DNA of 64,000 nucleotides from Ligilactobacillus aviarius (GCF_001654615.1 NZ_LWUD01000016.1:1-64000); one strand, 5' to 3'. Counted from the stretch's first letter, positions 1 through 9,528 are shown. Numbers and translations: made by a program. The notes: generated from the sequence alone by a model not told the origin.

Positions 1-105
1 CCTGTTCAATACAGAACTCAGTCCCAGGTTGCCTAGCTAATAAAGTGTCCAACTTTTAGGGTTCACTTCAGAAAGTCCAGCCTCTTTTTTGTTAAGTGAG
101 GGATT
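1..105. other. Upstream non-coding stretch, possible terminator or leader hairpin
   Basis: No reading frame stays open through this stretch. AGGTTG (27-32) can pair with CAGCCT (77-82), followed by a run of T at about 83-89, so it may be the terminator of a gene outside the window or a leader hairpin of the following peptidase gene. The pairing includes a G-U pair and a long interior, so the call is weak. Confidence 0.25.
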
Positions 106-1185
106 ATGATGAATAAAACGGAATATCATACGCGAATCAAGAAGGTTCAAACCTTTATTGGGGATCATCATATGGATGGTTTTCTGGTAACTGATCCGGT
201 CAATATTAATTATCTTTCAGGATTCACTGGTGATGAGGGGTTGCTTTTGGTTACTGATCAAACAGCTTATTTGATCAGTGATGCTCGGTTTCAAGTTGAG
301 CTGATGACTCAGACGATTACAGATTATCGAATCACGAGTGATTATTTTCAAACCGCGTGTCAGTTATTTGAAGAAGATCACTTAGTAGCCGTCGGGTTTG
401 AAGCCTCGATTAGCTATCATGATTATGATTATTTAGATGAAAATTCAGTTGCGGACATCGTTCCAACTGAAAATGTGATCGAATCTTTACGGGCAATCAA
501 AAGTGATGCTGAAATTCAGACTTTAAAAAAGGCAGCGGCATTGGCTAAACAAGGCTATGCTCGTTTACTTACTGAAATTCTTAAACCGGGACTTTCTGAA
601 AAGGAAGTGGCTGACCGGTTTGATTTTGAAATGCGGCGGTTAGGAGCTGATAAGGCGTCATTTGACCCGATTATTGCAACCGGAATTGATAATACGGTCA
701 AACCGCACAGTGTTAATTCAACGCGTAAAATTCAAACCGGTGATTTGATTCTGGTTGATTACGGTTATTTTTATCAAGGATATACGTTTGATGTTACCCG
801 GGTCTGCGGAATGGGAGTTCAATCACTCGAAATTCACCGGTTAACGGCGGCTGTTCAGGATGCGCTTCTTGAAACGATGCAAATTGTTGCTCCGGGATTG
901 CCGGTTTCTGCTCTTTGGCAAAAAGCAAATGATGTTTTGCAAACCTACCACCTTGATCAGTACTTTACCCACGGAATCGGACATGGAATCGGCCGGTCGA
1001 TTCATGAAATGCCAACGCTGAGCTATCGCAGCGATGAGCCGCTTCAAGTCGGACAAGTAATTACGATCGAACCGGGAGTATACGTTCCCAGAGTTGGCGG
1101 TATTCGATTGGAAAATGATTTATTAGTAACTGCGGACGGCTTTGAAAATTTGACTGATTTTGATCTGGGATTAACGGAACTCTAA
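106..1185 (+). CDS. M24 family Xaa-Pro peptidase (aminopeptidase P / prolidase type)
   Basis: A 359-residue cytosolic metallopeptidase that splits peptide bonds next to proline. The N-terminal creatinase-like domain covers about residues 10-130 and the pita-bread catalytic domain the rest. The dinuclear metal ligands are all visible: D218 (VDYG), D229 (FDVTR), H293 in the HGIGHGIG stretch, E322 (IEPGVY) and E336. The length is normal for the short YqhT-like group found beside efp in Bacillota. A GTGAGGGA ribosome site lies just upstream; ATG 106 and ATG 109 are adjacent and either may be used. It likely recycles proline-containing peptides from milk or plant protein, which is inference. Substrate preference (dipeptide or longer) cannot be read from sequence. 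Confidence 0.9.
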   Translation: MMNKTEYHTRIKKVQTFIGDHHMDGFLVTDPVNINYLSGFTGDEGLLLVTDQTAYLISDARFQVELMTQTITDYRITSDYFQTACQLFEEDHLVAVGFEASISYHDYDYLDENSVADIVPTENVIESLRAIKSDAEIQTLKKAAALAKQGYARLLTEILKPGLSEKEVADRFDFEMRRLGADKASFDPIIATGIDNTVKPHSVNSTRKIQTGDLILVDYGYFYQGYTFDVTRVCGMGVQSLEIHRLTAAVQDALLETMQIVAPGLPVSALWQKANDVLQTYHLDQYFTHGIGHGIGRSIHEMPTLSYRSDEPLQVGQVITIEPGVYVPRVGGIRLENDLLVTADGFENLTDFDLGLTEL

Positions 1186-1289
1186 TAATCTGCTTGACAA
1201 AATAAAGAATTCACGTGAAAATATTCAGTATAGTGATTTCTTTAACTATGTATCGGAAATTCGAAATTTTTACCTGAGGAGGACAAAAA

Positions 1290-1847
1290 ATGATTTCTGT
1301 AAATGATTTTAAAACAGGATTAACAATTCAAATTGATGGCGAATTATGGCGGGTCGTTGAATTCTTACACGTTAAGCCAGGTAAAGGTTCAGCCTTCGTT
1401 CGTTCAAAACTTAAAAACTTACGGACAGGTGCTGTTCAAGAAAAGACATTCCGTGCTGGTGAAAAGGTAGAACAAGCCCAAATCGATCGGAAAGAAATGC
1501 AATACTTGTATGCTGATGGTGACAACTACGTCTTCATGGATACTTCAACATACGAACAACTTGAATTAAACAAGGCTCAAATCGAAGACGAAATCAAGTA
1601 CTTAAAGGAAAACATGCTTGTTAAGGTTATCATGCATGATTCAGAAACTTTAGGACTTGAATTGCCAAATACTGTTGATTTGGTCGTTGCTGAAACTGAA
1701 CCAAACATTAAGGGTGACACATCATCGGGTGGTTCAAAGCCAGCTACAATGGAAACTGGATTAGTTGTTCAAGTTCCATTCTTTATCAACGAAGGCGATA
1801 CGCTTACAATTAATACATCAGACGGTACTTACATTTCACGTGCATAA
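1290..1847 (+). CDS. efp: Translation elongation factor P
   Basis: EF-P (185 residues) binds between the P and E sites of the ribosome and relieves stalling at consecutive prolines. The three-domain KOW/OB/OB layout has the normal length. The tip loop of domain I reads KPGKGSAF, with K32 at the position that is modified in many bacteria. No modification enzyme of the EpmA or YmfI type is encoded nearby. A strong GAGGAGG ribosome site precedes the ATG. Codon use is of the highly expressed type (AAG, ACA and CGT more common than in neighbours). A TTGACA sits at 1194-1199, but its best -10 candidates are badly spaced, so the promoter is left open. Confidence 0.97.
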   Translation: MISVNDFKTGLTIQIDGELWRVVEFLHVKPGKGSAFVRSKLKNLRTGAVQEKTFRAGEKVEQAQIDRKEMQYLYADGDNYVFMDTSTYEQLELNKAQIEDEIKYLKENMLVKVIMHDSETLGLELPNTVDLVVAETEPNIKGDTSSGGSKPATMETGLVVQVPFFINEGDTLTINTSDGTYISRA

Positions 1848-1868
1848 TTTTGAAGGAGGCTATTAATA

Positions 1869-2297
1869 ATGGCTGAAGATAATAACATCATTTTAGCAAG
1901 TCAAGAACCTAGTTTAGGCGAAATTAAGATTGCGCCCGAAGTTGTTGAGGTCATTATTGGAATCGCAGCAAGTCAAGTTGACGGCGTATACTCAATGCGG
2001 GGTTCATTAGCCAATAGTGTTTCAAAACTTTTTGGCAAGGAAAATCGGAGTAAAGGCGTTAAGCTTGATCAAAAAGATTCAGCATTAAAAGTCGACGTTT
2101 ATGCATTACTTAACTATGGGGTTTCAGTGCCGAAAGTTGCATATGAAATCCAAGAAAAGGTAAAACAACAAGTTTTGTTTATGACGGGATTGAAACTGGA
2201 TGTTGTTGATGTTCATATCCAAGGAATCGTTCCTGAAAAGCAAGAACCAACAATTGATCCAAATAATCCTTTTGCAGAAGAAAACGGTGAAGAATAG
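1869..2297 (+). CDS. yqhY: Asp23/Gls24 family envelope stress protein (YqhY-like)
   Basis: A 142-residue Asp23-family protein. The conserved core (EVVEVIIGIAASQVDGV near residues 24-40, and a VPKVAYEIQEKVKQQV helix in the middle) matches the family found between efp or acc genes and nusB in Bacillota. In B. subtilis the equivalent YqhY is linked to control of acetyl-CoA carboxylase activity and malonyl-CoA level; whether this holds here is inference. GAAGGAGG precedes the ATG, and the stop codon overlaps the nusB start by one base (TAGTG), so the two are translationally coupled. Confidence 0.9.
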   Translation: MAEDNNIILASQEPSLGEIKIAPEVVEVIIGIAASQVDGVYSMRGSLANSVSKLFGKENRSKGVKLDQKDSALKVDVYALLNYGVSVPKVAYEIQEKVKQQVLFMTGLKLDVVDVHIQGIVPEKQEPTIDPNNPFAEENGEE

Positions 2298-2695
2298 TGA
2301 GTATTACAAGACACCAAATTCGAGAGGTTGCTTTTCAAGCATTATTCGCGGTGAACAGTAATCCTGACACTGATGTGATGACCGTTGTTGATAATCTGCT
2401 TGAAGAGAAGCATGTTTCAAAATGCCCAGATTATTTGCGGGAATTGGTTCAGGGAGTTTTAAGCCATCAAGCTGAACTTGATGACGAGATTGCTTCGAAA
2501 ATTAGTTCAAAGTGGACGTTAAGCCGGTTACCAAAGACGGATTTAATCATTTTACGCTTAGGATTATATGAAATTCAAAATTGTGATGAAATTCCGAATA
2601 AGGTTGCGCTGAACGAAGCCCTTCAACTTGCAAAGGAATTTAGTGATGAGAAGCAACGCGGCTTTATTAACGGCGTTCTTTCGAATTTTATTTAA
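2297..2695 (+). CDS. nusB: Transcription antitermination factor NusB
   Basis: A 132-residue all-helical NusB protein. With NusE (S10) it binds boxA of rRNA operons and allows processive rRNA transcription. Typical NusB stretches are visible: an N-terminal RHQIREVAFQALF helix and the KTDLIILRLGLYEI helix in the C-terminal half. It starts at GTG within the stop codon of yqhY. The gene ends exactly where copy 1 of the dispersed structured repeat begins, so the repeat may supply its terminator. Next is folD, which has its own promoter. Confidence 0.95.
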   Translation: MSITRHQIREVAFQALFAVNSNPDTDVMTVVDNLLEEKHVSKCPDYLRELVQGVLSHQAELDDEIASKISSKWTLSRLPKTDLIILRLGLYEIQNCDEIPNKVALNEALQLAKEFSDEKQRGFINGVLSNFI

Positions 2696-2866
2696 AAAAG
2701 AAGGTGTGACAAAATAGTAAAAACGAGCGTGGTGGAAGCAGAAAAGCGAACGAATCGCGCAGCATAGATTCGGAGGTTTTCGAACTTCCACATAGCTCGT
2801 TTGTTTTGGAACCCGATTATGTGGATATAGTAAAGAGGTTGCGACTTGTGTCACAACCTTTTTTTC
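2695..2866 (+). repeat. Dispersed structured intergenic element, copy 1
   Basis: About 170 bases, present also at 18050-18222 and 36981-37171. The core folds on paper: AAACGAGC (2721-2728) pairs with GCTCGTTT (2795-2802). It encloses CGAATC/GATTCG (2751-2756 and 2767-2772) and a GAGGTT-TTCG-AACTTC hairpin (2773-2788), giving a three-way junction. The element ends in a terminator: GGTTGCGAC, loop, GTCACAACC and a T run. The 5' end GAAGGTGTGACA is also roughly complementary to the 3' end. This copy lies in sense between nusB and folD. It could be a non-coding RNA, a structured terminator or a MITE-like repeat; no coding capacity is seen. Confidence 0.85.
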
Positions 2867-2907
2867 TTGTCCAATTTCTTTTTCAAATAATTATTTTGAA
2901 AGAGATA

Positions 2908-2916
2908 TGCTAAAAT
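2908..2916 (+). promoter_or_regulatory. Extended -10 promoter for folD operon
   Basis: TGC at 2908-2910 followed by TAAAAT at 2911-2916 forms an extended -10 element just downstream of the repeat and upstream of folD. The -35 region is poor, as is usual for extended -10 promoters. Confidence 0.5.
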
Positions 2917-2950
2917 CATAGTATGAATAATTACTTAAGGGAGATTGATT

Positions 2951-3799
2951 TTGGTGACAACGAAACTGGATGGGAAAAAGCTTTCAAATGAAATTAAAGA
3001 AGAATTAAAGACGCGGGTCCACCGTCTTCAAGATAAGGGGATTACCCCATGCCTAGCGGTTATCCTTGTCGGCGATGATCCTGCAAGTCAGGTATATATT
3101 CGCAACAAAAAACGGGCGGCACAAAAGGTTGGCGTTAAAACCCTTGATAATGTTTTACCGGCTTCCACAAGTGAAAACGAGATTATTGATTTAATTTATT
3201 CATTAAACAATGATCCGCAAGTTCATGGAATTCTTGTTCAGTTGCCGTTGCCGCAAGGAATCAATGAGGATCGGGTGATTCAGGCAATTTTGCCGTCAAA
3301 AGACGTTGATGGCTTTCACCCGCAAAATATTGGAAAATTATTTATGAACAAGGGTGAGCTTGCACCATGTACCCCAAATGGAATCATGCACTTATTAGCA
3401 AAGTATAATATCCAACTTGATGGGAAACGGGTCGTGATCGTTGGCCGCAGTAAGATTGTCGGGATGCCGATGATTGCAATGATGTTGAATGCGAATGCAA
3501 CGGTTACGGTAACTCACAGTCATACTCATAATTTAAAGGAAATTACACGGGAAGCCGACGTGGTGATCGTGGCTGTCGGCAAAGCAGAATTTTTGACAGG
3601 CGATTACTTTAAACCGAACGCAGTTGTCATTGATGTCGGAATGAACCGGAATGAAGCCGGAAAATTAGTTGGCGACGTTGAAGCCGCTTCGACAGCGGAT
3701 AAAGTGGCATTTATGACGCCGGTTCCTGGCGGAGTCGGTCCGATGACGATTGCAATGCTTTTAAAACAAACGATTGAAATTGCAGAGAGAAGTATTTAA
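2951..3799 (+). CDS. folD: Bifunctional methylenetetrahydrofolate dehydrogenase / methenyl-THF cyclohydrolase
   Basis: FolD interconverts methylene-, methenyl- and 10-formyl-THF, the one-carbon donor for purine synthesis (purN and purH here) and initiator tRNA formylation. Visible features are the YIRNKKRAAQKVG active-site region with the catalytic Tyr/Lys, the Rossmann part VVIVGRSKIVGMP, and the C-terminal TPVPGGVGPMT signature. The frame opens at TTG 2945, but AAGGGAG at 2937-2943 is too close to it. TTG 2951 or GTG 2954 has correct spacing, so I start at 2951 (282 residues). It is followed directly by xseA with no gap. Confidence 0.96.
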   Translation: MVTTKLDGKKLSNEIKEELKTRVHRLQDKGITPCLAVILVGDDPASQVYIRNKKRAAQKVGVKTLDNVLPASTSENEIIDLIYSLNNDPQVHGILVQLPLPQGINEDRVIQAILPSKDVDGFHPQNIGKLFMNKGELAPCTPNGIMHLLAKYNIQLDGKRVVIVGRSKIVGMPMIAMMLNANATVTVTHSHTHNLKEITREADVVIVAVGKAEFLTGDYFKPNAVVIDVGMNRNEAGKLVGDVEAASTADKVAFMTPVPGGVGPMTIAMLLKQTIEIAERSI

Positions 3800-5143
3800 A
3801 TGGAACGGAAAAACTACTTAACCGTTACGGCTTTAACCAAGTACATTGCCCGCAAATTTACATATGATCCATATCTTGAGCGTGTGTACTTAGTCGGGGA
3901 AATTTCAAATTTTCGGTTACGGCAAAAGCATCAATACTTTAGTATTAAGGACGAAAATGCCAAAATTGAAGCGGTGATGTTTCAATCAAACTTTAACCGA
4001 ATCAAATTTGTTCCTGAAGATGGGATGAAAGTCCTGGTAACTGGTAGGATTGAAGTTTATGAACAGACCGGAAAGTACCAAATCAACATTGAGACGATGC
4101 AACCGGATGGCGTCGGGGCCTTGTATCAAGCTTATGAACAGTTAAAAGCAAAATTGACTCAAGAGGGAGTTTTCAGTCGGCCAAAGCGCCCGCTTGTTAA
4201 GTTTCCGAAGCGAATTGCGGTAATTACCAGCCCGTCCGGAGCAGTTATTCGAGACATTATTACAACAACGCGCCGCCGTTATCCAATCGTTCAGCTTGTT
4301 TTGTTTCCAGCTGAAGTTCAAGGAGAATATGCAAAAGATTCGTTAGTTGGGCGTTTGAAGGAAGTTAATGCGCGCGGTGATTTTGACACGATCATTATTG
4401 GTCGTGGGGGCGGTTCGATCGAAGATTTGTGGCCGTTTAATGAAGAAGAGGTTGCCCGTGCAATTGCAGCCAGCAAGATTCCCGTAATTTCATCGGTCGG
4501 TCACGAAACGGATACGACGTTGTCAGACCTGGCAGCTGATGTGCGGGCAGCAACCCCAACAGCAGCGGCGGAATTGGCAACGCCCGTTTTAGCCGATGAA
4601 ATATTGAAACTGAAGGACTATCAAGTCCGGCTTGCACAGGCAATGAAACGGATAATCCAGCTTAAGCAGCAACGGCTCTTAAAGTTGGAAAAATCATATA
4701 TTTTTCGGCAGCCTGAACGGTTATATGATGGGTTTATGCAAAAAATTGACCTGCTTGAAACCCGTCTTTTAGGGAATGTTCAACAAAAATTACAAGCTGA
4801 ACATCAACGACTTTTAGTTTTAAATGGAAGATTACAAAAGTGCAGTCCGCAGCAGTTGATTCAGGAGCGGCAGCATCGGGTGGCTAATTTAGAAGAACAT
4901 TTGATTGAACGGACGAAAAACTTAGTGACGGCGAAGGAACAACAGTATCTTCGCGCAAACCATGCTTTGGCGCTGTTGAACCCCCTCAACGTTATGGGAC
5001 GGGGATTTTCGTACGTAACGGATTCGGATGACCAGGTGATCAAGTCGGTTGATTCTTTGACCGTCCACGATCAACTGAGTCTTCATTTGAAAGACGGAAC
5101 AGCGCAAGTTGAAGTTCAGAAAGTTAGAAAGGATCAATCATGA
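3800..5143 (+). CDS. xseA: Exodeoxyribonuclease VII large subunit
   Basis: The large, catalytic subunit of exonuclease VII (447 residues), which degrades single-stranded DNA from both ends in complex with XseB. An N-terminal OB-fold (about residues 8-105) is followed by the catalytic domain with the family signatures [13 protein letters not shown] and SVGHETD (near residues 195-235), then a long coiled-coil stalk rich in K, Q, L and R that carries the small subunits. The ATG follows the folD stop immediately, and the 3' end overlaps xseB by ATGA, so translation is coupled. Confidence 0.97.
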   Translation: MERKNYLTVTALTKYIARKFTYDPYLERVYLVGEISNFRLRQKHQYFSIKDENAKIEAVMFQSNFNRIKFVPEDGMKVLVTGRIEVYEQTGKYQINIETMQPDGVGALYQAYEQLKAKLTQEGVFSRPKRPLVKFPKRIAVITSPSGAVIRDIITTTRRRYPIVQLVLFPAEVQGEYAKDSLVGRLKEVNARGDFDTIIIGRGGGSIEDLWPFNEEEVARAIAASKIPVISSVGHETDTTLSDLAADVRAATPTAAAELATPVLADEILKLKDYQVRLAQAMKRIIQLKQQRLLKLEKSYIFRQPERLYDGFMQKIDLLETRLLGNVQQKLQAEHQRLLVLNGRLQKCSPQQLIQERQHRVANLEEHLIERTKNLVTAKEQQYLRANHALALLNPLNVMGRGFSYVTDSDDQVIKSVDSLTVHDQLSLHLKDGTAQVEVQKVRKDQS

Positions 5144-5376
5144 CGACAGCAAAACCAACATTTGAAGAACAGTTAAATCAACTCGAACAAATCGTAAATC
5201 ACCTGGAACAGGGCGACGTTCCATTGGAAGAGGCGCTTGATCAATTCCAAGCGGGAATGAAGTTAAGCAAACATCTCCAGGATACGTTGGAAAATGCGGA
5301 AAAGACATTGACCCATGTTGTTGATGATCAAGGAAACGAAAAGTTATTTGAAAAAGGAAATTCAGATGAAGAATAA
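5140..5376 (+). CDS. xseB: Exodeoxyribonuclease VII small subunit
   Basis: A 78-residue helical hairpin subunit of exonuclease VII. The typical motif [19 protein letters not shown] followed by [15 protein letters not shown] is present. Its ATG overlaps the xseA stop (ATGA), and its last codons overlap the ispA start, which fits a tightly coupled repair/isoprenoid operon order xseA-xseB-ispA-tlyA common in Bacillota. Confidence 0.96.
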   Translation: MTTAKPTFEEQLNQLEQIVNHLEQGDVPLEEALDQFQAGMKLSKHLQDTLENAEKTLTHVVDDQGNEKLFEKGNSDEE

Positions 5377-6265
5377 TCAAGTTGAAAAGTTTAAGCAGGC
5401 AACGATTGCGAAAATTGATCAGTGCCTTGATGAATATCTTGCTGGGTTAGAAAGTTACCCGGTTTTAAAGGAAGCAATGCGCTACTCGGTCGATGCAGGC
5501 GGCAAACGGTTGCGGCCATTTTTGATTTTGGCAATTTGCCAAACATTTAAGGGAACGTATTCTGATTTGGACCTGCAAGCCGCATCAAGTTTGGAATTAA
5601 TTCATACGTATTCACTGATTCATGACGATTTGCCGGAAATGGATAACGATGATTTGCGGCGGGGAAAACCAACCAATCATAAAGTTTATGGGCAAGCAAT
5701 GGCGGTGTTAGCCGGCGATGGTTTGCTGACGACTGCATTTGAGTGGTTAAGCCGGTTAGAGCTTGCCCCCGCAATTCAAATTAAATTAGTCCACGCATTA
5801 AGCAAGGCAGCGGGTCCTGAAGGCATGGTCAACGGGCAAGTGGGCGATATTCAGGGTGAACATCATCAGTTGACGTTGGCGCAGCTTCAACGCGTCCATC
5901 GCGGAAAGACCGGCGCTTTAATTCAATATGCCTGTTATGCGGGTGGATTACTGAGTAACGTTTCTGCGAACCAGCAGGATGCATTGAAGCAATTTGGAAT
6001 TCAGTTTGGATTAGCATTCCAAATTTATGATGATATCCTCGACGTGATTGGAACGGAAGCGGAATTAGGAAAGAAAGTTCATAAAGATCAAGCTGAAAAT
6101 AAGAATACCTATCCGGGATTGTTAGGACTTGAAGGCGCCCAGAAAGAATTACGCCATTCAGTGCAGTTAATGCGCGAAAGTCTTGCGGTGCTTCACCAGG
6201 ATGGAATTGATATTTCATTATTAGCTGATTTTTTAAATTATTTTAAGATAAAGGATAAAGCATGA
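5366..6265 (+). CDS. ispA: Polyprenyl synthase (farnesyl/geranyl diphosphate synthase type)
   Basis: A trans-prenyltransferase that adds IPP to allylic diphosphates, making the FPP primer for undecaprenyl and quinone side chains. Both aspartate-rich Mg-binding motifs are visible: [10 protein letters not shown] (first, with RRGKPTNH following) and DDILD (second, in [10 protein letters not shown]), plus GGKRLRP for IPP binding. I use ATG 5366 (299 residues) because AAAGGA lies 8 bases upstream; the frame stays open further 5' inside xseB but has no ribosome site. The substrate IPP would come from the mevalonate genes at 26-30 kb. Confidence 0.93.
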   Translation: MKNNQVEKFKQATIAKIDQCLDEYLAGLESYPVLKEAMRYSVDAGGKRLRPFLILAICQTFKGTYSDLDLQAASSLELIHTYSLIHDDLPEMDNDDLRRGKPTNHKVYGQAMAVLAGDGLLTTAFEWLSRLELAPAIQIKLVHALSKAAGPEGMVNGQVGDIQGEHHQLTLAQLQRVHRGKTGALIQYACYAGGLLSNVSANQQDALKQFGIQFGLAFQIYDDILDVIGTEAELGKKVHKDQAENKNTYPGLLGLEGAQKELRHSVQLMRESLAVLHQDGIDISLLADFLNYFKIKDKA

Positions 6266-7080
6266 AAAAAGAACGAATTGATGTATTACTTGTAAAACAA
6301 GGCCTTTTTGACAGCCGCGAACAGGCAAAACGCGCGGTGATGGCGGGTGAAATTTTAGGTGAAAACGAAGAACGCCTTGATAAACCGGGAATGAAAATTG
6401 ATCCGGAAATCAAACTGCATTTTAAGGGAACAAAAATGCCGTATGTCAGCCGGGGCGGATTGAAACTTGAAAAAGCACTTAAAGTTTTCAAGTTATCGGT
6501 GCGCAATAAAATTGTTCTGGATATTGGTTCTTCAACCGGCGGCTTTACGGATGTTGCGCTTCAAAAAGGGGCAAAACAGGTTTATGCGCTTGACGTTGGA
6601 ACCAACCAGCTTGTATGGAAATTGAGACAAGATCCACGGGTCGTTGTCATGGAAAATACCAATTTCCGGTACAGCAAGCCCGAAGACTTTACCGCGGGAC
6701 AACCGGAATTTGCAACTACGGACGTTTCTTTCATTTCATTAAAGTTGATTTTGCCGCCGCTTCATCCAATTTTGAAGGAAAATGGTGATTTGGTAGCATT
6801 GATTAAGCCGCAATTTGAAGCCGGTCGCGAAAAAGTCGGCAAGCATGGAATCATTCACGATCCAAAGGTTCATGAAGAGGTTATCAACATGATCATTAAC
6901 TTTGCGGTTGAAAACCAATACGATGTTTGTGATTTGGACTTTTCACCGATTACGGGTGGTCACGGCAATATTGAGTTTTTGATTCACTTAAAGGCCGTTG
7001 ACCGGGAAGGCCAAATTGCACCTGAAATCGATCCGCACCGAGTTGTTCAACAGGCGCATGCAACGTTACAGAACCAATAA
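6262..7080 (+). CDS. tlyA: TlyA family rRNA 2'-O-methyltransferase
   Basis: A 272-residue protein with an N-terminal S4 RNA-binding domain (about residues 3-65) and an FtsJ/Rossmann methyltransferase domain. The SAM-binding DIGSSTGGFTDVAL motif and the later LIKPQFEAG motif are present. TlyA methylates 2'-OH of cytidines in 16S and/or 23S rRNA and is often mislabelled hemolysin A. It overlaps the ispA stop by ATGA. In many Bacillota argR lies between tlyA and recN; here recN follows after 19 bases with no argR. Confidence 0.94.
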   Translation: MKKERIDVLLVKQGLFDSREQAKRAVMAGEILGENEERLDKPGMKIDPEIKLHFKGTKMPYVSRGGLKLEKALKVFKLSVRNKIVLDIGSSTGGFTDVALQKGAKQVYALDVGTNQLVWKLRQDPRVVVMENTNFRYSKPEDFTAGQPEFATTDVSFISLKLILPPLHPILKENGDLVALIKPQFEAGREKVGKHGIIHDPKVHEEVINMIINFAVENQYDVCDLDFSPITGGHGNIEFLIHLKAVDREGQIAPEIDPHRVVQQAHATLQNQ

Positions 7081-7099
7081 TCAAAGGAAGGGGATTAAT

Positions 7100-8788
7100 A
7101 TGCTTCAAGAATTAAGAATTAAAGACTTTGCAATCATTGAAGAAGCAGATATTGATTTCCAAGCTGGAATGACGGTTTTAACCGGGGAAACAGGTGCTGG
7201 GAAATCGATCATTATCGATGCCTTAGGTCTTTTAGCTGGTGGCCGCGGTTCAGTTGATTTTATTCGCAAGGGGGCTGCGAAGGCCATTCTTCAAGGACAA
7301 TTTGTCTTGCCAGCTTCAGCCCCGGTTTTCCAAATTCTTGACGATTTAGGAATTGATCATGAAGATCAAACGTTGATCCTTCAACGGGATTTGTACCAAG
7401 CGGGAAGAAACGTTTGCCGGATCAATGGGGTATTGGTTAACTTAACCTCATTGCGGAAAGTCGGCGAAATGTTGATCGATATTCATGGTCAAAATGAACA
7501 CCAGTCATTAATGCGTCCGGAAACGCACCTTAGTTTATTGGATGAATATGATCACCATTTACGTGATGAGCTTCGGCGTTACCAGGATGCATACCAGCAA
7601 TATCGTAAATTAAAAACCGCGCTTGAAAAACGAGAAGCCAATGAAAAAGAATGGGCCCAACGACTCGATATTTTACAATTTCAACTTAATGAAATCGAAA
7701 GTGCCCAGCTTGTTCCGCATGAGGAAGAAAAGTTGATTGAGGAAAAGGATCAACTGGATAACTACCAAACGATCCATGATGCACTTGAAAACAGTTATCA
7801 GGCACTAATGGGCGAAAACGTGGATGTGATCGGTCAACTGGGAACGACGATGGATGAACTTGAAAAGATTTCAGATCTTTCAAGCGATTTGAATGGAATT
7901 TATGAAAAAGTTTCCGACGCGTTTTATAACTTGCAAGATGTTTCGCATGAGATCAACAACCAACTGGATTCAATGGAATGGGATGAAAACCGGCTTGACC
8001 AAATCGAGCAGCGCTTGGACTTGATTCATCAATTGAAACGGAAATACGGCGATTCAGTTCAACAGGTAATTGATTATGGTCAAAAGATCAAACAGGAATT
8101 GGCTGAAATGCAAGACAGCGCGGAAAGTTCAGAAGAACAGGAAAAAGCGGTCAAGACAGCGTATGATGCAGCTTATAAGTTAGCCCAGACGCTTTCAAGT
8201 CATCGTCATCAAGCAGCGCATGAACTGGAAAAGGCCATTCATCAACAATTAAGCGCATTATATATGGATAAGGCCGTCTTTAAAGTTAAATTCAGCGGCA
8301 ATCAAGAATTAACTTCAACCGGATTAGATGATGTTGAATTTTACATTCAAACAAATCCAGGGGAATCGATGGGTCCGCTTGCCAAAATTGCATCTGGCGG
8401 GGAACTTTCACGAATCATGCTGGCATTAAAGACGATCTTTTCACAACAGCAAGGCGTTACAAGTATTATCTTTGATGAAGTTGATACGGGGGTCAGCGGT
8501 CGGGTCGCCCAGGCGATTGCCGAAAAGATCTCGCAGATCTCGCACAATTCACAGGTATTATGTATTTCGCACTTGCCGCAAGTGGCAGCGATTGCGGATC
8601 ACCATTACTTTATTTCGAAGAAGGTTATTGATGGCCGGACCGAAACAAGTGTTCAAAAATTAACTGCCCAGACCCGAATTCGCGAAATTGCCCGGATGTT
8701 ATCTGGTTCAGAAATTACAGAACTGACCCTGAAACATGCCGATGAATTGATTCAAATGGCTGATCAGATTAAAAATAATCAAAAATAA
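7100..8788 (+). CDS. recN: DNA repair protein RecN
   Basis: An SMC-like ATPase (562 residues) that tethers broken DNA ends early in recombination repair. Walker A GETGAGKS is near residue 30; two coiled-coil arms flank a hinge; the ABC signature is IASGGELSRIML and Walker B is IIFDEVDTGVSG near residues 455-485. I start at ATG 7100, which has AAGGAAGGGG upstream and gives the standard MLQELRIKDFAIIE N-terminus; the frame is open 34 codons further but only over tlyA. It faces lexA across a shared terminator. No clear LexA box is seen upstream. Confidence 0.97.
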   Translation: MLQELRIKDFAIIEEADIDFQAGMTVLTGETGAGKSIIIDALGLLAGGRGSVDFIRKGAAKAILQGQFVLPASAPVFQILDDLGIDHEDQTLILQRDLYQAGRNVCRINGVLVNLTSLRKVGEMLIDIHGQNEHQSLMRPETHLSLLDEYDHHLRDELRRYQDAYQQYRKLKTALEKREANEKEWAQRLDILQFQLNEIESAQLVPHEEEKLIEEKDQLDNYQTIHDALENSYQALMGENVDVIGQLGTTMDELEKISDLSSDLNGIYEKVSDAFYNLQDVSHEINNQLDSMEWDENRLDQIEQRLDLIHQLKRKYGDSVQQVIDYGQKIKQELAEMQDSAESSEEQEKAVKTAYDAAYKLAQTLSSHRHQAAHELEKAIHQQLSALYMDKAVFKVKFSGNQELTSTGLDDVEFYIQTNPGESMGPLAKIASGGELSRIMLALKTIFSQQQGVTSIIFDEVDTGVSGRVAQAIAEKISQISHNSQVLCISHLPQVAAIADHHYFISKKVIDGRTETSVQKLTAQTRIREIARMLSGSEITELTLKHADELIQMADQIKNNQK

Positions 8789-8821
8789 AGGATGAATTCC
8801 ATTTTGGAATTCATCCTTTAT
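8788..8821. terminator. Bidirectional terminator between recN and lexA
   Basis: AAAGGATGAATTCCA and its complement are separated by a three-base loop, with A and T tracts on both sides. It serves the convergent recN and lexA genes. Confidence 0.85.
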
Positions 8822-9447
8822 TTAATATAATCACGATACAAACCAATTACTTTTCCTAAAATAGTTACGTGATCGAGAATAATTGGATCCATGGTGTCAT
8901 TTTCCGGTTGTAAGCGATAATTGTGCGCTTCACGGAAGAATCGCTTGCACGTTGCTTCATTTTGATCAGTCATTGCGATTACGATCTCACCGTTATCAGC
9001 CGTTGACTGTTTGCGAACGATCACCTTGTCGCCGTTGAAAATTCCAGCGTTGATCATACTTTCACCGCGAATCGTCAGCATAAATAAATCATCAGCGGTA
9101 TTGAAGTTCGGTGGAAGCGGGAAATAATCCGTTGTTTCTTCAACCGTTAAAATTGGTTGGCCAGCAGTAACCGTTCCAATCATTGGAATGGCATCTGGTT
9201 TGGAACTCGAAACCCCCAATGCTTCCATTCCAGCAGGAGTAACTTCAATTGCTCGTGGTTTGGTTGCATCTTTAACAATAAATCCGCGTTTTGCTAACCG
9301 CGCAAGGTGGCCGTGAACCGTTGATGTTGATGAAAGGTCAACGGCTTCACCGATTTCGCGAACGGTTGGCGGATAACCTTTTTCTTGGACCGTTTCATAA
9401 ATAAAACGGAGAACTCTCATTTGGCGTTCTTCAGTCGGCTTACTCAT
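8818..9447 (-). CDS. lexA: SOS repressor LexA
   Basis: LexA (209 residues) represses DNA-damage genes and self-cleaves with RecA. The N-terminal winged helix has the recognition stretch [20 protein letters not shown] (residues 28-47). The cleavage site is A95-G96 (TVTAGQ), and the catalytic pair is S130 (RGESM) and K168 (TCKRF). I start at the ATG at 9447, which has AAAGGAG upstream; the longer open frame lacks a site. A near-consensus LexA box (9509-9522) overlaps its promoter region, so it is probably autoregulated. Confidence 0.96.
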   Translation of the reverse strand: MSKPTEERQMRVLRFIYETVQEKGYPPTVREIGEAVDLSSTSTVHGHLARLAKRGFIVKDATKPRAIEVTPAGMEALGVSSSKPDAIPMIGTVTAGQPILTVEETTDYFPLPPNFNTADDLFMLTIRGESMINAGIFNGDKVIVRKQSTADNGEIVIAMTDQNEATCKRFFREAHNYRLQPENDTMDPIILDHVTILGKVIGLYRDYIK

Positions 9448-9508
9448 AATAAACTCCTTTATCGATCTTCTTCTTGACTTAAATGTTAGCACATATTTTT
9501 GCCAAAAA

Positions 9509-9522
9509 CAAACAAAGGTTCG
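9509..9522. promoter_or_regulatory. LexA (SOS) box in the lexA / DUF896 divergent region
   Basis: CAAACAAAGGTTCG differs from the Bacillota consensus half-sites CGAAC-N4-GTTCG by one base. It sits upstream of a -10 candidate for lexA (TGC-TAACAT on the minus strand) and just before the -35 of the rightward promoter, so it could control both directions. Confidence 0.6.
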
Positions 9523-9528
9523 CTATCA

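Noticed and set aside
1194-1234. TTGACA (1194) and TATAGT (1229) as the efp promoter
   Set aside because: Spacing is 29 bases, far from 17; no alternative pairing was convincing.
2695-2866. Repeat copies considered as insertion sequence remnants
   Set aside because: No transposase fragment in any copy, no target duplication seen, and a conserved RNA-like core; MITE origin is kept only as an alternative.
5829-6218. 129-codon open frame antisense to ispA
   Set aside because: No ribosome site, and it lies entirely opposite a conserved gene; codon pattern is the shadow of ispA.
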